Made by a program: the position numbers and the translations under genes
Assembly (NCBI RefSeq): GCF_000314005.1
Contig: NZ_JH980292.1
Span: 5,154,292-5,218,291 of the forward strand
Length of the DNA: 64,000 bases
Reading direction: 5' to 3'
Source of the DNA: Spirulina subsalsa PCC 9445
Lineage (GTDB): Bacteria; Cyanobacteriota; Cyanobacteriia; Cyanobacteriales; Spirulinaceae
The notes under the pieces: generated by a model
The model's database searches: none
The model's input: only the letters and a program-made list of their open reading frames with translations
Told to the model about the DNA's origin: nothing
Part shown: one piece after another, positions 24,422-37,382 of the stretch
How the letters are laid out: each line of letters begins with the position of its first letter
How positions within the stretch are numbered: position 1 is the first letter of the stretch

Positions 24422-26116
24422 TTAAACTATTGCCCGTCGTCGGAAAGGATACTGAGCGCGACGGGGATAAGTCCGAGCGGCGAGTTGGTGGGAGCGACGC
24501 TGACGCAAACGAGCGGCTTCCTCTAGGAGTCCTAAATCCTCAATAATCGCTAAAGCGGCAGCCTCTCCAGTTTCACAAGCCCCCTCCATGTAACCCTGAA
24601 ATTCGAGGGAGGTATGTTCTCCAGCAAAGAAGAGATTGCCCACACGCTCCCCTTCCACACCGTACATTTGGGTGATTTGCCCCACTTTATAGCAACTGTA
24701 AGAACCACGACTGAAGGGATCACCGACCCAAGCGGTGCGGGCGGTTTTGCCCGGAATATGAACTTGGCGCAGGCCAGGAAACACTCGCTCAAATTGGGGA
24801 AGAACGCGGTTCACTGCCTCTGGTGTTGTTAACCGTTCAAAATCTACTCCCAGACGACCCCCCATATAGTGAACGAGAAAACTAGGACCCGGTGTAAAAC
24901 GGGTAGAACTGGCTTCCCGGGTTTCTTGGTAGGGGAGGTCGCTAAAGGTTAATCCGGTGGCTTGATAGCGATCGCGCCAAATTTTCTCCTCATAGGCCGT
25001 CACCAGCTTATTATTAGTCCCATAGCCCAACTCATTAATTGCCAAGCGTTTGGCTTCCGGTAAAGGAATATTTAACTCCACATCCCGCAACACACTAAAC
25101 GGCACCGTTAACACCACCCGTTCATAGGAACGTTGCCAAGTTCTCAGACCAGACCGCATACTAGCTTGATACCAGCCATCAGGTCGTTGCCGCAGCGACT
25201 CCAAAATGGTATCAGTTTGAATAAAATTGTGCAGGCGGTCAGCAATCATCCGGGGCATTTGGTCATTGCCTCCCCGGGTATAAAAGCGCTCATCAGACTC
25301 CCCATAAAGTGCCAATTCATCTAGGTCTGTGCTGACAACATAGAGCAAATTTAGGCAACTTTGCTCCTCCGCAGGCAACCCCACAAAGGTCGTGTAAGAG
25401 ACTTTTAACAAGTTGCGGATCATCTCGCTGGCTTCGATACTATCCACATAATCGGCCAGAGAGATTTGATCCAGCGCCACAGCAGCCGGGATAGGAGTTG
25501 TATAATCCTCAAAATCCTCAATTGTGGCTAAATCAGCCTCAATTTGGGCAGCAATGGGGGCAAAATCCCGCAGGACTTCCTCCTCACTTACCTTACGACC
25601 GCCGAAAAAGTAGGTTTGAGGGGTTAGTCCCGCTTCCACTTCAAATAGGTCTACGAGTTCTAACTCCAGTTCCTCGGCTAAACTGCGGATAGCGACGTGA
25701 TTGGTGTCAATCCACTCCCCGCCAATTTCCATTGAGGCCTCACTTCCCAGGGCTTGACGACGGCTATACATCCGCCCCCCGATTCGGCTACGCGCTTCCA
25801 TAATTTCCACAGGAACTCCCGCCTCATGGAGACGATAAGCCGCCATCAGACCTGCCATTCCTGCCCCCACAATTAACACAGGGCGCATCTGTTGAGCAAT
25901 GACAGGTCGGGAGGATCTTGGCCAAGCGGTACTCGTTACCATAGCAGTCGCAATAGCCAAACTCCCCTGCAACATTCGCCGTCGGGAAATTCCCCGATTT
26001 TGCGCTTTTTCCTTCGCCTGATCCATTAGTTCATCTGCTGGAATCCCCGTTTTCCGCGAGACATAATGTAATCGGTAGGCTTTGCGCAAAAGCCTAAGCA
26101 ATGACGAGCGAGCCAT
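24422..26116 (-). CDS. Tat-exported flavin amine oxidase (L-amino-acid oxidase-like)
   Basis: A 564-residue FAD-dependent oxidase. A twin-arginine signal SRRRMLQGSLAIATAMV at about residues 44-60 suggests export in folded form. The FAD-binding dinucleotide fold follows: VLIVGAGMAGLMAAYRL and EARSRIGGRMYSR. The C-terminal FAD site is FFAGEHTSLEFQGYMEGACE. Amine oxidases of this kind oxidise amines or amino acids to imines with H2O2. The start at 26116 is chosen because GGAGAT stands 9 nt upstream; an earlier ATG at 26212 has no ribosome binding site. The exact substrate is unknown. Confidence 0.85.
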   Translation of the reverse strand: MARSSLLRLLRKAYRLHYVSRKTGIPADELMDQAKEKAQNRGISRRRMLQGSLAIATAMVTSTAWPRSSRPVIAQQMRPVLIVGAGMAGLMAAYRLHEAGVPVEIMEARSRIGGRMYSRRQALGSEASMEIGGEWIDTNHVAIRSLAEELELELVDLFEVEAGLTPQTYFFGGRKVSEEEVLRDFAPIAAQIEADLATIEDFEDYTTPIPAAVALDQISLADYVDSIEASEMIRNLLKVSYTTFVGLPAEEQSCLNLLYVVSTDLDELALYGESDERFYTRGGNDQMPRMIADRLHNFIQTDTILESLRQRPDGWYQASMRSGLRTWQRSYERVVLTVPFSVLRDVELNIPLPEAKRLAINELGYGTNNKLVTAYEEKIWRDRYQATGLTFSDLPYQETREASSTRFTPGPSFLVHYMGGRLGVDFERLTTPEAVNRVLPQFERVFPGLRQVHIPGKTARTAWVGDPFSRGSYSCYKVGQITQMYGVEGERVGNLFFAGEHTSLEFQGYMEGACETGEAAALAIIEDLGLLEEAARLRQRRSHQLAARTYPRRAQYPFRRRAIV

Positions 26117-26382
26117 GTTCAATATCTCCAAAATCTGAGCAATTGCACCCTTACTGATGGCAGAAACCACTGAGACGATGGGGGTGTATTTCTCCGTCAT
26201 GGGCAAGGTCATTTTATTTCAAAAAAGATAATTCGTCCATTTTTTTATAATTCATTATTTTTGATTAATTAATCGCATAACAATATATCGAATTTTTTAC
26301 TTTAGTTGCTCAATAGTTTTGCCCTGACTCAGGGGAGTCGTGTTATTTTAGGGGATGATCTACCGTCAATCTCCCCGCCCCG

Positions 26383-27525
26383 ATGTATCTCAAATCGCTA
26401 CATTTACAGGGTTTTCGCAATTATCGAGAGCAAAAAGTCCTGTTTGATGCCCAGAAAACCATTGTGGTGGGCAATAATGCTCAAGGGAAGTCCAACCTCC
26501 TCGAAGCCGTGGAATTGTTGGCGACCTTGAAAAGTCATCGGGTGAGCCGCGATCGCGATTTAGTCCTAGAAACCGCCGAAACCGGGCAAATTGAAGCCCT
26601 CGTAGAACGACAGTATGGCCCGGCTGACTTAACCCTAACCCTACGCAAACAAGGCCGACGCACTGCCCAACTCAACCACGAAACCCTACGCCGTCAACTC
26701 GACTTTCTGGGCGTTCTCAATGCCGTTCAGTTCTCCAGTTTGGATCTCGATCTTGTGCGCGGCAGTCCAGAAGCCCGTCGCAATTGGTTAGACTCCCTCT
26801 TGATTCAATTAGAACCTGTCTATGCCTACATATTGCAGCAATACAACAAAATTCTGCGCCAACGGAACGCCCTCCTCAAGAACCTCCGAGATCTCCACCA
26901 CACCCAGACCCCCACTGCTCCCACTTCCCAGATATTGACTCAATTGGCACTCTGGGACGCACAACTCGCGGCCCACGGGTCACGAGTCACCCGCAGACGG
27001 GCGCGGGTCTTACAACGTTTAACCCCCATTGCCCAAAATTGGCACTCTTGTATTAGTGGGGAAACCGAGCAACTCGCGATTTGTTATCGTCCCAATGTTA
27101 TTTGGACAGAAGATGAAGCCACAGAAGTACAACAAGCCTTTCTAGATAAACTAGAACAACGTCGCACAGCCGAATATTTTCAGGGCAAAACCGTAGTCGG
27201 TCCCCATCGAGATGAAATTGAGTTCACTATTAACCAAACCTTAGCCCGTTCCTACGGCTCTCAAGGTCAACAACGCACCCTTGTATTAGCCCTCAAGTTA
27301 GCGGAATTACAACTCATTGAGGAAGTGATTGGAGAACCCCCTTTATTGTTATTGGATGATGTATTAGCAGAATTAGATCCCCATCGACAAAACCAACTCC
27401 TCGAAGCCATCCAAGACCGTTTTCAAACTTTAATCACGACGACTCACATCACAGCCTTTGATGCCCAATGGCTACAAGCTTCTCAAATTTTATCAGTAGA
27501 AGCCGGAGAAATTGCGTTTTTTTAG
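26383..27525 (+). CDS. recF: DNA repair and recombination ATPase RecF
   Basis: RecF loads RecA at gaps together with RecO and RecR. The 380-residue length is normal. Walker [10 protein letters not shown] is at residues 30-38 after LHLQGFRNY; the ABC-type signature [19 protein letters not shown] and Walker [13 protein letters not shown] follow, with the C-terminal D-loop and TTTHITAF. The gene is transcribed divergently from the amine oxidase, with an AT-rich 170-bp region between. It stands alone, away from dnaN and gyrB, as is common in cyanobacteria. Confidence 0.96.
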   Translation: MYLKSLHLQGFRNYREQKVLFDAQKTIVVGNNAQGKSNLLEAVELLATLKSHRVSRDRDLVLETAETGQIEALVERQYGPADLTLTLRKQGRRTAQLNHETLRRQLDFLGVLNAVQFSSLDLDLVRGSPEARRNWLDSLLIQLEPVYAYILQQYNKILRQRNALLKNLRDLHHTQTPTAPTSQILTQLALWDAQLAAHGSRVTRRRARVLQRLTPIAQNWHSCISGETEQLAICYRPNVIWTEDEATEVQQAFLDKLEQRRTAEYFQGKTVVGPHRDEIEFTINQTLARSYGSQGQQRTLVLALKLAELQLIEEVIGEPPLLLLDDVLAELDPHRQNQLLEAIQDRFQTLITTTHITAFDAQWLQASQILSVEAGEIAFF

Positions 27526-27537
27526 AAGCGATAGGGA

Positions 27538-28434
27538 CTAAGTAGGATTCTCATTCTGAGAAGCTTCACTAGCACACCAAGTCGCTAATTCTTCCAAAGT
27601 GTTTAAGCTGGGTAAGACAGTGAGTAAATCATCGAGTTGAGACTCTGAGAAGCCCTCAATAATCTCTCGTTGACGGGCGGGAAGTTCTCCAAAACGACGG
27701 TTGATTTGGCGGAATACCAGTCTGAATTGACCTTGTTCTAGACCTTGCTGTAGACCTTGTTGAAGTCCTTCATTCAAAATTTCCTGATACCAAGGCGACT
27801 CTCTTAAAATAGCCATATCCCACCTCAGAATGTCTTGAACTACTTGCAAGTTTAAGACAAAGGAGGCAAAGAATGCCAGTAGGGGTTCTAACTCTTGCAG
27901 GTCTTCCTCTGCCCTTAATTCTTGTAGGGCTTGTTGAATCACTTCTCGCTCATTCCCACCCCGCAAAATGGGAACGAAGGGCAGTAGACTGGACAAACCC
28001 TCACGAAACACTAACGCCACATCGACCTCCCAAAGATTAATCACCCGATAACTCTGTACCGCTTCAATCCCTAAGAATTGGGAACGATAGGCGTTGGGGA
28101 TGTTGGGGTTCGCTGAAGGGGGCAAGATGTTGATTAAGACCGGATAAACGGGCAAATTGTAACGCTCTTCTGCCAAGGCGGTATAGGCTCGTATTCTCAG
28201 GGGGATTTGTCTATCCGGGCGTAGTTGAAGTTCAGTCAGCACAAGGAATGGGCCGTGGTCTGGACTATTAACTTTCAGCAGAACGTCGTTTTCCCGACTA
28301 ATCCATTGGAATTCTGAACTGAGGAAGGCTTCAACGGTCAGGTCGTTGCGTTGTGTCACCCAATTCACCCAAGCCTCTGGAGCAAGGCTAATCAGTCGTT
28401 TGCTGCCAATATCGGCTTTTTTGGTCATGGTCAA
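27538..28434 (-). CDS. Rpn-like PD-(D/E)XK nuclease family protein with DUF4351-like C-terminus
   Basis: A 298-residue protein of the kind annotated as Rpn family recombination-promoting nuclease/putative transposase in cyanobacteria. The N-terminal part (residues about 15-130) has VEAFLSSEFQWISRENDVLL and LVLTELQLRPDRQIPLR, with E-L-Q as the probable core. Gln-rich repeats (NEGLQQGLQQGLEQGQFRL) lead into a C-terminal domain with INRRFGELPARQREII and LLTVLPSLNTLEELATW. Its 3' end lies 12 nt from the convergent recF. Activity is not established. Confidence 0.7.
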   Translation of the reverse strand: MTMTKKADIGSKRLISLAPEAWVNWVTQRNDLTVEAFLSSEFQWISRENDVLLKVNSPDHGPFLVLTELQLRPDRQIPLRIRAYTALAEERYNLPVYPVLINILPPSANPNIPNAYRSQFLGIEAVQSYRVINLWEVDVALVFREGLSSLLPFVPILRGGNEREVIQQALQELRAEEDLQELEPLLAFFASFVLNLQVVQDILRWDMAILRESPWYQEILNEGLQQGLQQGLEQGQFRLVFRQINRRFGELPARQREIIEGFSESQLDDLLTVLPSLNTLEELATWCASEASQNENPT

Positions 28435-28650
28435 CCCCGATGAATGCTTGTCTAGGCTTAAAGTATCAGGGATTAGGGAATTTTCTGATTCCTTACAATC
28501 CTACCCTCCTCTTGCCGTCCGTGTCGGGAGAGTGTCACAATAGAATAAAGACTTGTCAAGGCCTTTTTGTTCCTTTCCTCCGGCTCGATTGTGGTCAGGA
28601 AAAACTAAGGTTACAGACATCATCCGTCCTGCGTGGACGTTGTGATCCGC

Positions 28651-29079
28651 ATGGAGCAAGCCGAGATTAACTTATTAGGTCGTTCCTTACGACGTATTGA
28701 TCAGAAACTACTGACTACTGAAGGGGATCCCCACAGGGTTCGCATCTGGTATCAGGGGGGAGAACCCTATTTTGATCTCTTTATTGAATTACAGCGTGAA
28801 ACTATCGAATGGTTTCAGATGACCTTGCGCGGACGCTCTATTTCGTGGCAACGTCAAGATCAGGTGTGGCAAACTGGGATTACGAATGAACTGCGCACTG
28901 ATGATGTGATGTTCTATCCGGCCAGTAAAACCATAGAAAGCGATCGCCAAACCAACCCAGATTTTTTTGCCCTGGCCGAAGCTATCCTCACCACACGCAA
29001 GGGAGAACCCTTATTTGATCAGCTTTTAGAGATTTTTCGGGGTCACTATAGCACCTCCCCCCTAAAAAATATTTATTGA
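28651..29079 (+). CDS. Conserved hypothetical protein
   Basis: A 142-residue protein beginning MEQAEINLLGRSLRRIDQKL. Further segments are RVRIWYQGGEPYFDLFIELQ, WFQMTLRGRSISWQ and GEPLFDQLLEIFRGHYS. No domain is recognised; a mixed alpha/beta fold is likely. A GTG start at 28633 would add six residues; neither has a clear ribosome binding site. The tRNA-Lys gene follows. Confidence 0.65.
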   Translation: MEQAEINLLGRSLRRIDQKLLTTEGDPHRVRIWYQGGEPYFDLFIELQRETIEWFQMTLRGRSISWQRQDQVWQTGITNELRTDDVMFYPASKTIESDRQTNPDFFALAEAILTTRKGEPLFDQLLEIFRGHYSTSPLKNIY

Positions 29080-29084
29080 AGGGC

Positions 29085-29114
29085 TTGCCTATTTCCAAAA
29101 GGCTATGCTACATT
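29085..29114 (+). promoter_or_regulatory. Promoter of tRNA-Lys
   Basis: TTGCCT and TACATT are separated by 18 nt and end 31 nt before the tRNA. The -35 box starts just after the stop codon of the upstream gene. Confidence 0.5.
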
Positions 29115-29145
29115 AGTAAATCGTGTGAACAACATAGTTTCAAGA

Positions 29146-29217
29146 GGGTCGCTAACTCAACGGTAGAGTACTCGGCTTTTAACCGATTAGTTCCGGGTTC
29201 GAATCCCGGGCGACCCA
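29146..29217 (+). tRNA. tRNA-Lys (anticodon TTT)
   Basis: The acceptor arms GGGTCGC and GCGACCC pair fully. The D-arm contains AACTCAACGGTAGAGT, the anticodon loop is CTTTTAA with TTT at the centre, and the T-arm is CCGGGTTCGAATCCCGG. The CCA end is not encoded. Confidence 0.95.
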
Positions 29218-29475
29218 TTCCCAGCCTAAAAATACTGGATTCCAAAAATTCCCCAGAGTAAAAATACTTAAGTCTGAAAAAAACTTTAAGATTCTGGTAA
29301 ACTAACTTAAGATTACCTAAAAGACGACAGGGAAATCACAGGATAATCCCGGACATCCTAATCTCGGGTTGGCTGTGGAAACCTGTCAAAGATCAAAAAA
29401 AACGTTTATCTGGCTTGTGCTAGCTGAAAGCTCAACCCAATAACAAGACCGAACAAACCATTAGGAGGATATTTT
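29218..29475 (+). promoter_or_regulatory. fba upstream region
   Basis: This 258-bp AT-rich leader has several TTAAG words (CTTAAGTC, CTTTAAGATT, ACTTAAGATT) like those in front of ppsA, and an ideal ribosome binding site TTAGGAGGAT 8 nt before the fba start. No single promoter stands out. Confidence 0.4.
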
Positions 29476-30555
29476 ATGGCGCTTGTACCTATGCGGCTGC
29501 TCTTAGACCACGCTGCCGAGAATGATTATGGGATTCCTGCTTACAATGTGAACAACATGGAGCAAATCATCTCCATCATGCAGGCAGCCCAAGAAGCTGA
29601 CAGTCCTGTAATTCTACAAGCTTCTCGTGGCGCTCGTAGCTATGCAGGGGAAAATTTCTTACGTCACTTAGTGCAAGCAGCAGTGGAAACCTATCCTCAT
29701 ATTCCCGTTGCCATGCACCAAGATCACGGGAACTCTCCTGCCACCTGTTATTCTGCCATCCGCAACGGTTTCACCAGCGTAATGATGGACGGTTCCTTAG
29801 AAGCAGACGCTAAAACTCCCGCCAGCTTTGAATATAACGTCAGCGTTACGGCTGAAGTCGTCAAAGTCGCTCACTCCGTTGGTGTGAGTGTAGAAGGTGA
29901 ATTAGGGTGTTTAGGGTCTTTAGAAACCGGGAAAGGTGACAAAGAAGACGGTCACGGTTTTGAAGGCACCCTGAGCAAAGATCAACTGCTGACCGACCCC
30001 GACGAAGCCGTTCAGTTCGTAGAACAAACCCAAGTGGACGCTCTCGCCGTTGCTATCGGTACCAGCCACGGTGCTTACAAATTCACCCGCAAACCGACGG
30101 GCGAAATTTTGGCGATTAGCCGCATTGAAGAAATTCACAAGCGCTTACCCAACACCCACTTAGTGATGCACGGTTCTTCCTCCGTTCCTCAAGAATGGAT
30201 CGACATGATCAACCAATACGGTGGTACTATTCCTGAAACCTACGGTGTACCCATTGAAGAAATTCAAAAAGGGATTAAGAGCGGTGTGCGTAAAGTGAAC
30301 ATCGACACCGACAACCGTTTAGCGATTACGGCCGCTATCCGTGAAGCGGCGGCGAAGGATCCCAAAAACTTCGATCCTCGTCACTTCATGAAGCCCTCCA
30401 TCAAGTACATGAAACAAGTGTGCTTAGAGCGTTACCAAGCATTTGGTACCGCCGGAAATGCCAGCAAGATCAAACAAATGACCTTAGATGAGTATGCCGC
30501 GAAGTATGCCAAAGGCGAATTGTCTGCTTCTGTGAAGTCTGCGGTTTCCGTTTAG
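29476..30555 (+). CDS. fba: Class II fructose-1,6-bisphosphate aldolase, Calvin-cycle type
   Basis: Reversible cleavage of fructose 1,6-bisphosphate and, in cyanobacteria, sedoheptulose 1,7-bisphosphate in the Calvin cycle and gluconeogenesis. The 359-residue product has [20 protein letters not shown], the zinc-binding [11 protein letters not shown], the catalytic [37 protein letters not shown], and the second metal-binding His segments [11 protein letters not shown] and [11 protein letters not shown], ending with [11 protein letters not shown]. Length and motifs fit the Calvin-cycle subtype. A strong Shine-Dalgarno precedes it and a clear terminator follows, so it is a single-gene unit. Confidence 0.96.
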   Translation: MALVPMRLLLDHAAENDYGIPAYNVNNMEQIISIMQAAQEADSPVILQASRGARSYAGENFLRHLVQAAVETYPHIPVAMHQDHGNSPATCYSAIRNGFTSVMMDGSLEADAKTPASFEYNVSVTAEVVKVAHSVGVSVEGELGCLGSLETGKGDKEDGHGFEGTLSKDQLLTDPDEAVQFVEQTQVDALAVAIGTSHGAYKFTRKPTGEILAISRIEEIHKRLPNTHLVMHGSSSVPQEWIDMINQYGGTIPETYGVPIEEIQKGIKSGVRKVNIDTDNRLAITAAIREAAAKDPKNFDPRHFMKPSIKYMKQVCLERYQAFGTAGNASKIKQMTLDEYAAKYAKGELSASVKSAVSV

Positions 30556-30607
30556 ATTCCGAGGGACATAAGGGAGAGTATCGTTGACTCTCCTTTCTCA
30601 ACATTCC

Positions 30608-30640
30608 TAGACCAGTTCTTTTTTACTGGTCTATTTTTTT
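30608..30640 (+). terminator. fba rho-independent terminator
   Basis: TAGACCAGT-tctttttt-ACTGGTCTA followed by TTTTTTT: a 9-bp perfect stem and a T-tract, 53 nt after the fba stop. Confidence 0.9.
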
Positions 30641-30685
30641 GGCTCAAGCTCTCCCCACCTGCTCCCAAGTAGGGAAACACAATAA

Positions 30686-32247
<1,562 letters not shown>

Positions 32248-32273
<26 letters not shown>

Positions 32274-35200
32274 GAATCGCTTCCTCTAAGGTGGAGAGAA
32301 TTTCCTGTTCTAGGTAGGGTTTGGTTAAATAAGCATAAGCCCCTAAAGACATGGCGATATGTTGGAATTTGTCCCGACTGCGGGAGGTTAACATCACCAC
32401 GGGAGGATGGGGAAGGGTTTTATCCTGTTGGAGACGGCTGAGGAATTCTAAGCCGTTCATCCGGGGCATTTCAATGTCACAGAGGATCATTTTGACCTCT
32501 GGGGCGGTTTTCAGGGCTTCTAGGGCTTCTAAACCGTCTTTAGATTGAATAATTTTATACCCGTTCCGTTGCAAAATTAGGGTCAAGGTTTGCCGTTCGG
32601 TGAGGGAATCATCGACGACTAAGATTGTATTCTGAGTGGGGGGGGATGGGGCTTGTCCTTCTCCTGCTTTGGGGGTAAGATTGGCGCTTCGACGTTCCTC
32701 GGTGTCCGTCGTGTCTTCGGAGGGGGCGACAAAAAGGCCTAATTGTTGGGTGGAAAGGGGGGAGGAGGACACATCAACGGTGAAGGGGGTGGAAAATTGG
32801 GAGCGCATTTCCGTTTCATCTAGGACGCGAATCCCTTTCTTTTGGGCTTGTTGGAGTAGGGCAGCACCATCTAAAATGAGGGTGAGACGACCATCTGCTA
32901 GGATACTACAACCGTAGAGGTAGGGGGGAGGGGCGATCGCACTAGAAATGGGTTTAATCACTAATTCCTGTTCCTCAATCACCTGATCCACTTCTAAGCC
33001 AATTAACCCCTCGGTTGTGCGTAATAATAACACAGGGGGAACATTATCCGGCGTTCGGAGAAGAGGACTTAATCCCTGTTCTGAGGACTCATGAAACAGT
33101 AGACTTTGATGGTGGGTGAGGGAGTGACCTGAGTAGTGAAACAGACTGGATAATTCATAAACAGGGATAGTGCATTCTTCCCCTTTTTGTTCCCAATCTA
33201 AGACCTTTTGTCCGGCTAACCAGCGTAAATTATCTCCCGGAATTAACACTTGTTCAATTTCATTGGAAACAAAGCCATAGATTGAGTTTTTAGCCCGACA
33301 GATGAGCAGTCTTGCACTCATCAAGGATTCCCGAATCTGCACATAGAAAATTGTCCCCTGTTGGGGGAAGGAACGGACGGAGAGATAGCCTTTAATATTG
33401 GCTAGTTGGGTTTGTACTACATCTAAACCTACCCCACGGCCGGATAAATCGCTCACCTGTTCGGCTGTAGAAAAGCCGGGCATACACATTAATTCAAGAA
33501 GTCGATCTTCGGGGTGTAGGAGTTGTTTAATTCGTTCTGCTTCAACTTCAGTAATTAACCTTTTGTGTAAAGCTTTTTGGCAAATTTTATCGATATTTAA
33601 ACCCTGTCCATCATCCCGCAACTCGATAATGGTACGGTTGCCTTGATTATAGGCATTAATTTCCAGTTGTCCGGTTGTAGGTTTGCCTAGTTTTTGGCGA
33701 ATTTCGGGGGATTCTATCCCATGATCAAAGGCGTTGCGGATCAGGTGTAAGAGAGCATCATAGAGGTTTTCAGTGATGGTTTTATCCACCATCACTTCTG
33801 TTCCTTTGAGGGCTAATTCTACTTCTTTTTTATGGACAAAGGAGAGTTGTTTCACCATGGGGGGAAACCGTTTGAGCAAGGTTTTTAGCGGAACCATGCG
33901 GGCTGATTGGATATTATCCCGCAGTTGTTTGGAAATTCGTTTTTCTCGCTCAATGGTGGAGGTCGTTGTCCGGGATAATAGGCTAATATCTTCTGTTGCT
34001 TGGGTAATTTGGGAGGTTTCTTCAAGGGCAGAATATAGCAGTCTTTGGGTGGGGGTGAGTTTTTTCTGATCTTCGTTTTTGTATTCGGCAATATAATCCC
34101 GCAGTTGGGTTAGGGTGAAACGGTGTTTTTTCAGCCAGTCGGAGAGTTTTTGGACGGCTCCTTGGAATTGTTCATCCCGTAGGGTGAGTTGGTTTTGATT
34201 AATCAGTAATTCCCCGACTAAGTGATTAATATGTTCGAGTTGTTCGAGTTCAAGACGGAGAGTTTTTGTGCTGACGGGTTGGGGGGTGGATTGTGCGGGG
34301 GCAGCAGGAGGAGGAGAGGGGGCTTTTAGGGGGGTGGGTTGACTGGTTTGTTGAAGAGGGGTTACAGGGGCAATTGAGGGGGTTTGGGAGGGTTCTGGAG
34401 TAGGTTCAGGTTCGGATTCTATTAAGAATAATTCATCAGCATCAAATTCGGCTAAAGATGGCTCTAATTCTAGTCGGCCAAAGGTGTCCTCAATGCTGGG
34501 AACGGTGTCTAATTGTTCGCTGTTATTCCAATCATCGCCGAACAGAATATGATCAGGGTTTTCTTTGTCAATTGGGGGGGAAGATTCTGGGGGCGCAATG
34601 CTGGTTTCTTGAGTGATGTTTTGCTCTTTTTTTATCTCGGGAGATGTTTGACCATAGTCTAGTTCTTCCTCATTTTCTACGGGAGAGGGGGCTGTTTCGG
34701 GGAGACTCTCTAGGGGTTCTTCTTCTGCCATTTCTGCGGCAGGATCTGTCCATTCTAAATCACTATAGAGGTCTTCTGTTGGTTGTTCGGGGGCTGTTTC
34801 GGTAAAGGTAAAGTCAATGAAGTTATCCTGATCTGGGGTTAGGTTTTCAGGATCTCTGCTAGGTTCTAGGCTGAAATCGTCGGGGTCTAAAATGAGGCTT
34901 GTTTCATCGGGGGAGAAGTCTATAAGAGGGGCTATTTCTTCTGCTTCTGCTGCAAAAGTAGGAGCATTAATCCAGTCTTCCTCTGGGTTAACGGGGGCAA
35001 GGAAATCTTCGTTTATTTGCGGGGTTTGTTCTAAATTGGGGGCTAAATCTTCCGAGGTTGAATGGGTGGGTTTCACGGGGGGAATGGGGGCAATATTTTC
35101 TGGAAAAATGAAGGTATTTCTGCCTTCATTTTCTGGTTCTAAATTTGGTGCATAGTCCGAGAGATCTAGGCTATAATCAAGGTCGTCTTCACCAATATCT

Positions 35201-37041
35201 AGACTATATTCGTCGTCTAGAAAAATCTGTTCTAGATCCTCGGAAGACTCAGGGGCAGATGGGCTGAAGTCGGGGTAAGTGTGGGAGGGATAGCTTGTCT
35301 CTTGGGGGTGAAAATCTAGAGGGTCTATTTCTGGGGTCTTTACGGCTGGATTGGTTATGTTTTCATCGAGTACATTTGGGGCTATCTCTTGATTGTTTAA
35401 TTTTTCAGAATCTAAGTCTTCAACATCTAATTCTAAACGGTCGGGACTAACGGTCTGGTTTAACTCTTGATCTAAGTCTGGTTGTACAAGGTTTTGGGGG
35501 TGGAATAATTCAGATTCTAGCGGTATTGGCGCTGTCGTTTCTTCTGCTTCTGGATTGAATGGGGATTCACTGCCAGAGTCAAAACTATCCTCTAGGGGGA
35601 TTTCTTCCTCGTCCCAAAGTTCTGAGGAGTTAAAGGGATCTTGGACTAATTCTAAGGGGTCTAATGTGAAAATATCCTCGTTGGAGGGGGTGGCATCCCC
35701 CAAAAATTCGGGGTCTTCTAGGGCTTCGGGAGGGTCAAAAGGGGCTAGGGGATCTAAGTCCCAGCTTTCGGGCTGTGGGGGGTCTGCTGGGGGGCTGTGG
35801 GGGCGTTCTGTGGGGGCGGTGGTATCAAGGAGTATGGCATCGCTGGGGGCGAAGTCTTGGGAGTCTTCGAGGTATTCTAACTCGCCAAAGTCTTCGGGGA
35901 GGGGGGCTTCGTCGCTGAGGGATGCTCCTGACCATTGTAGCAGTTGAGGGCTGGGGGTGCCGCCTTGGGTGCGATCGCCTGCAAAAACCGCTTGTTGTGC
36001 TTGGTAGAAGTCCTGATAAACCAGGGGGGCAATCTCCAAAACCGCGTCAGGGTGGTAACTGAGGGCGTTTAGGGTCGATTGGGCGATCGCACAAAATCCC
36101 GATAATCCCAAAGATTCCCCTAATCCTAGAAAAACTTCGGCACTTTCTTCTAAAAACACTAACAAATGTTCGGAACTTTCGGGATTCTCCAGCATTCCTT
36201 TCAACTCACTCAAGCGCTGTTCTACCCCCATTTCAAAAATAGAACGAGTCAGATCAAACCCCATTTCAGAAGAGCTAGGAAGGGGTGCCGGATTTTGAAA
36301 ACAGTCCCCCAATTTTTCCTCAAAACGAGCAAATAAATCCGCCGCCCGATTTAATAAATCATCGGTTTGACCATACTCATGGGCTAACTCGGCAGAAAGG
36401 GCTAAACGCAAGCATTCGTAGCCCTCAAATAACATGGATTCTAACTCTGGATCAATCACCGCTTCCGGGGATAACATTGCCCGAAAAACATCCTCTAAGT
36501 TATGGGCAATGGTTTTAATTGTCTCTTGTCCCACATTGGCGGAAGCCCCTTTAAGGGTATGAGTTGCCCGCATTAAGCTATAAATTTGAGCCGTATCTTT
36601 TTGTCGGTTTAAGTTAAATACTTGTTCTTCAATTTGTACGAGTAAATCTTGAGCTTCTGTGATAAAATATTGATAGCTTTCTGGGTTACGCAGAACTGGA
36701 CTTTGATGGCTAGATGTTGGGGAGGAAATGGGAGGGTTTAAATTAGGTGAATTTAAATTGGGTTGAATTTGTTCTGGATTCGGTTGGGAAGAGGGAATAG
36801 AAGGAGATGGGGAAAAATCACCTGTTTCGTCTTCGGTTACGGCCTCAATGGTGATTTCGGTAAATTCGGATTCAGGAGGTTTCCCGGCATCCTCAGACGG
36901 GTGAATATTCCATAAACTATCGGCAGAAGCCCGCACTTGTTGCCCGAGACTATCTCGGGTAAAATAATCCCAATCCCGGACGGATGACCAGATACCGCCC
37001 ACCACTTGGCCTGCTATTTTGCCCAAATCCCATTCTTTCAT
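32248..37041 (-). CDS. CheA-type hybrid histidine kinase with response-regulator domain
   Basis: A very long (1597-residue) CheA-like kinase. Order: an unusual N-terminus (DLGKIAGQVVGGIWSSVRDW); one Hpt domain with phosphorylatable His161 in RATHTLKGASA; a long acidic, Pro-rich linker (about residues 370-930) rich in D, E, S and P; a dimerisation region (LEQLEHINHLVGELLINQNQ); an HATPase with N-box HLIRNAFDHGIES and ELRDDGQGLN; a CheW-like domain; and a C-terminal receiver with Asp1522 in MILCDIEMPRMNG and Lys1574 in LTKPY. Phosphate could pass from the kinase to Hpt and the receiver. It resembles PilL/PixL-type kinases of pilus motility or phototaxis. Confidence 0.92.
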
Positions 37042-37382
37042 GATCTTCCTCCGAGAAACCCTATCCCCTTGTGGGTGGGCTTATTGACATAATTGATCAA
37101 ATTTTTATCAATTGAGTCTAATCGTCTCCTATTCCTGAGCTTCACTGATTCAGTTGCCACAGATCCGATCAGCCTTTACAGATTGTTACTTTTGGCGTTT
37201 AGAGTAATTTTAGCAAGAAACCGGGTTGCGTTCATTTTTTCGTGAGGCTCTTTACTCTCTATGAAAAACCCGGTTTCTGGATTTAAAGCTAATCCGTAGT
37301 AAGAAACCGGGTTGCGTTTATTTTCTTGTGAGTATCTCTACTCTCTATGAAAAACCCGGTTTCTGGATTTTCAAGAGTGGAA
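37042..37382. repeat. Intergenic region with two tandem REP-like units
   Basis: Two units of about 85 bp, each AAGAAACCGGGTTGCGTT ... CTCTATGAAAAACCCGGTTTCT plus GGATTT, lie at about 37213-37280 and 37297-37372. Each unit can fold into a long hairpin. This is the only large cluster outside the 4.3-7.6 kb island; a single diverged pair is at 11270-11330. The remaining DNA up to 37042 is AT-rich and may hold the CheA promoter. Confidence 0.75.
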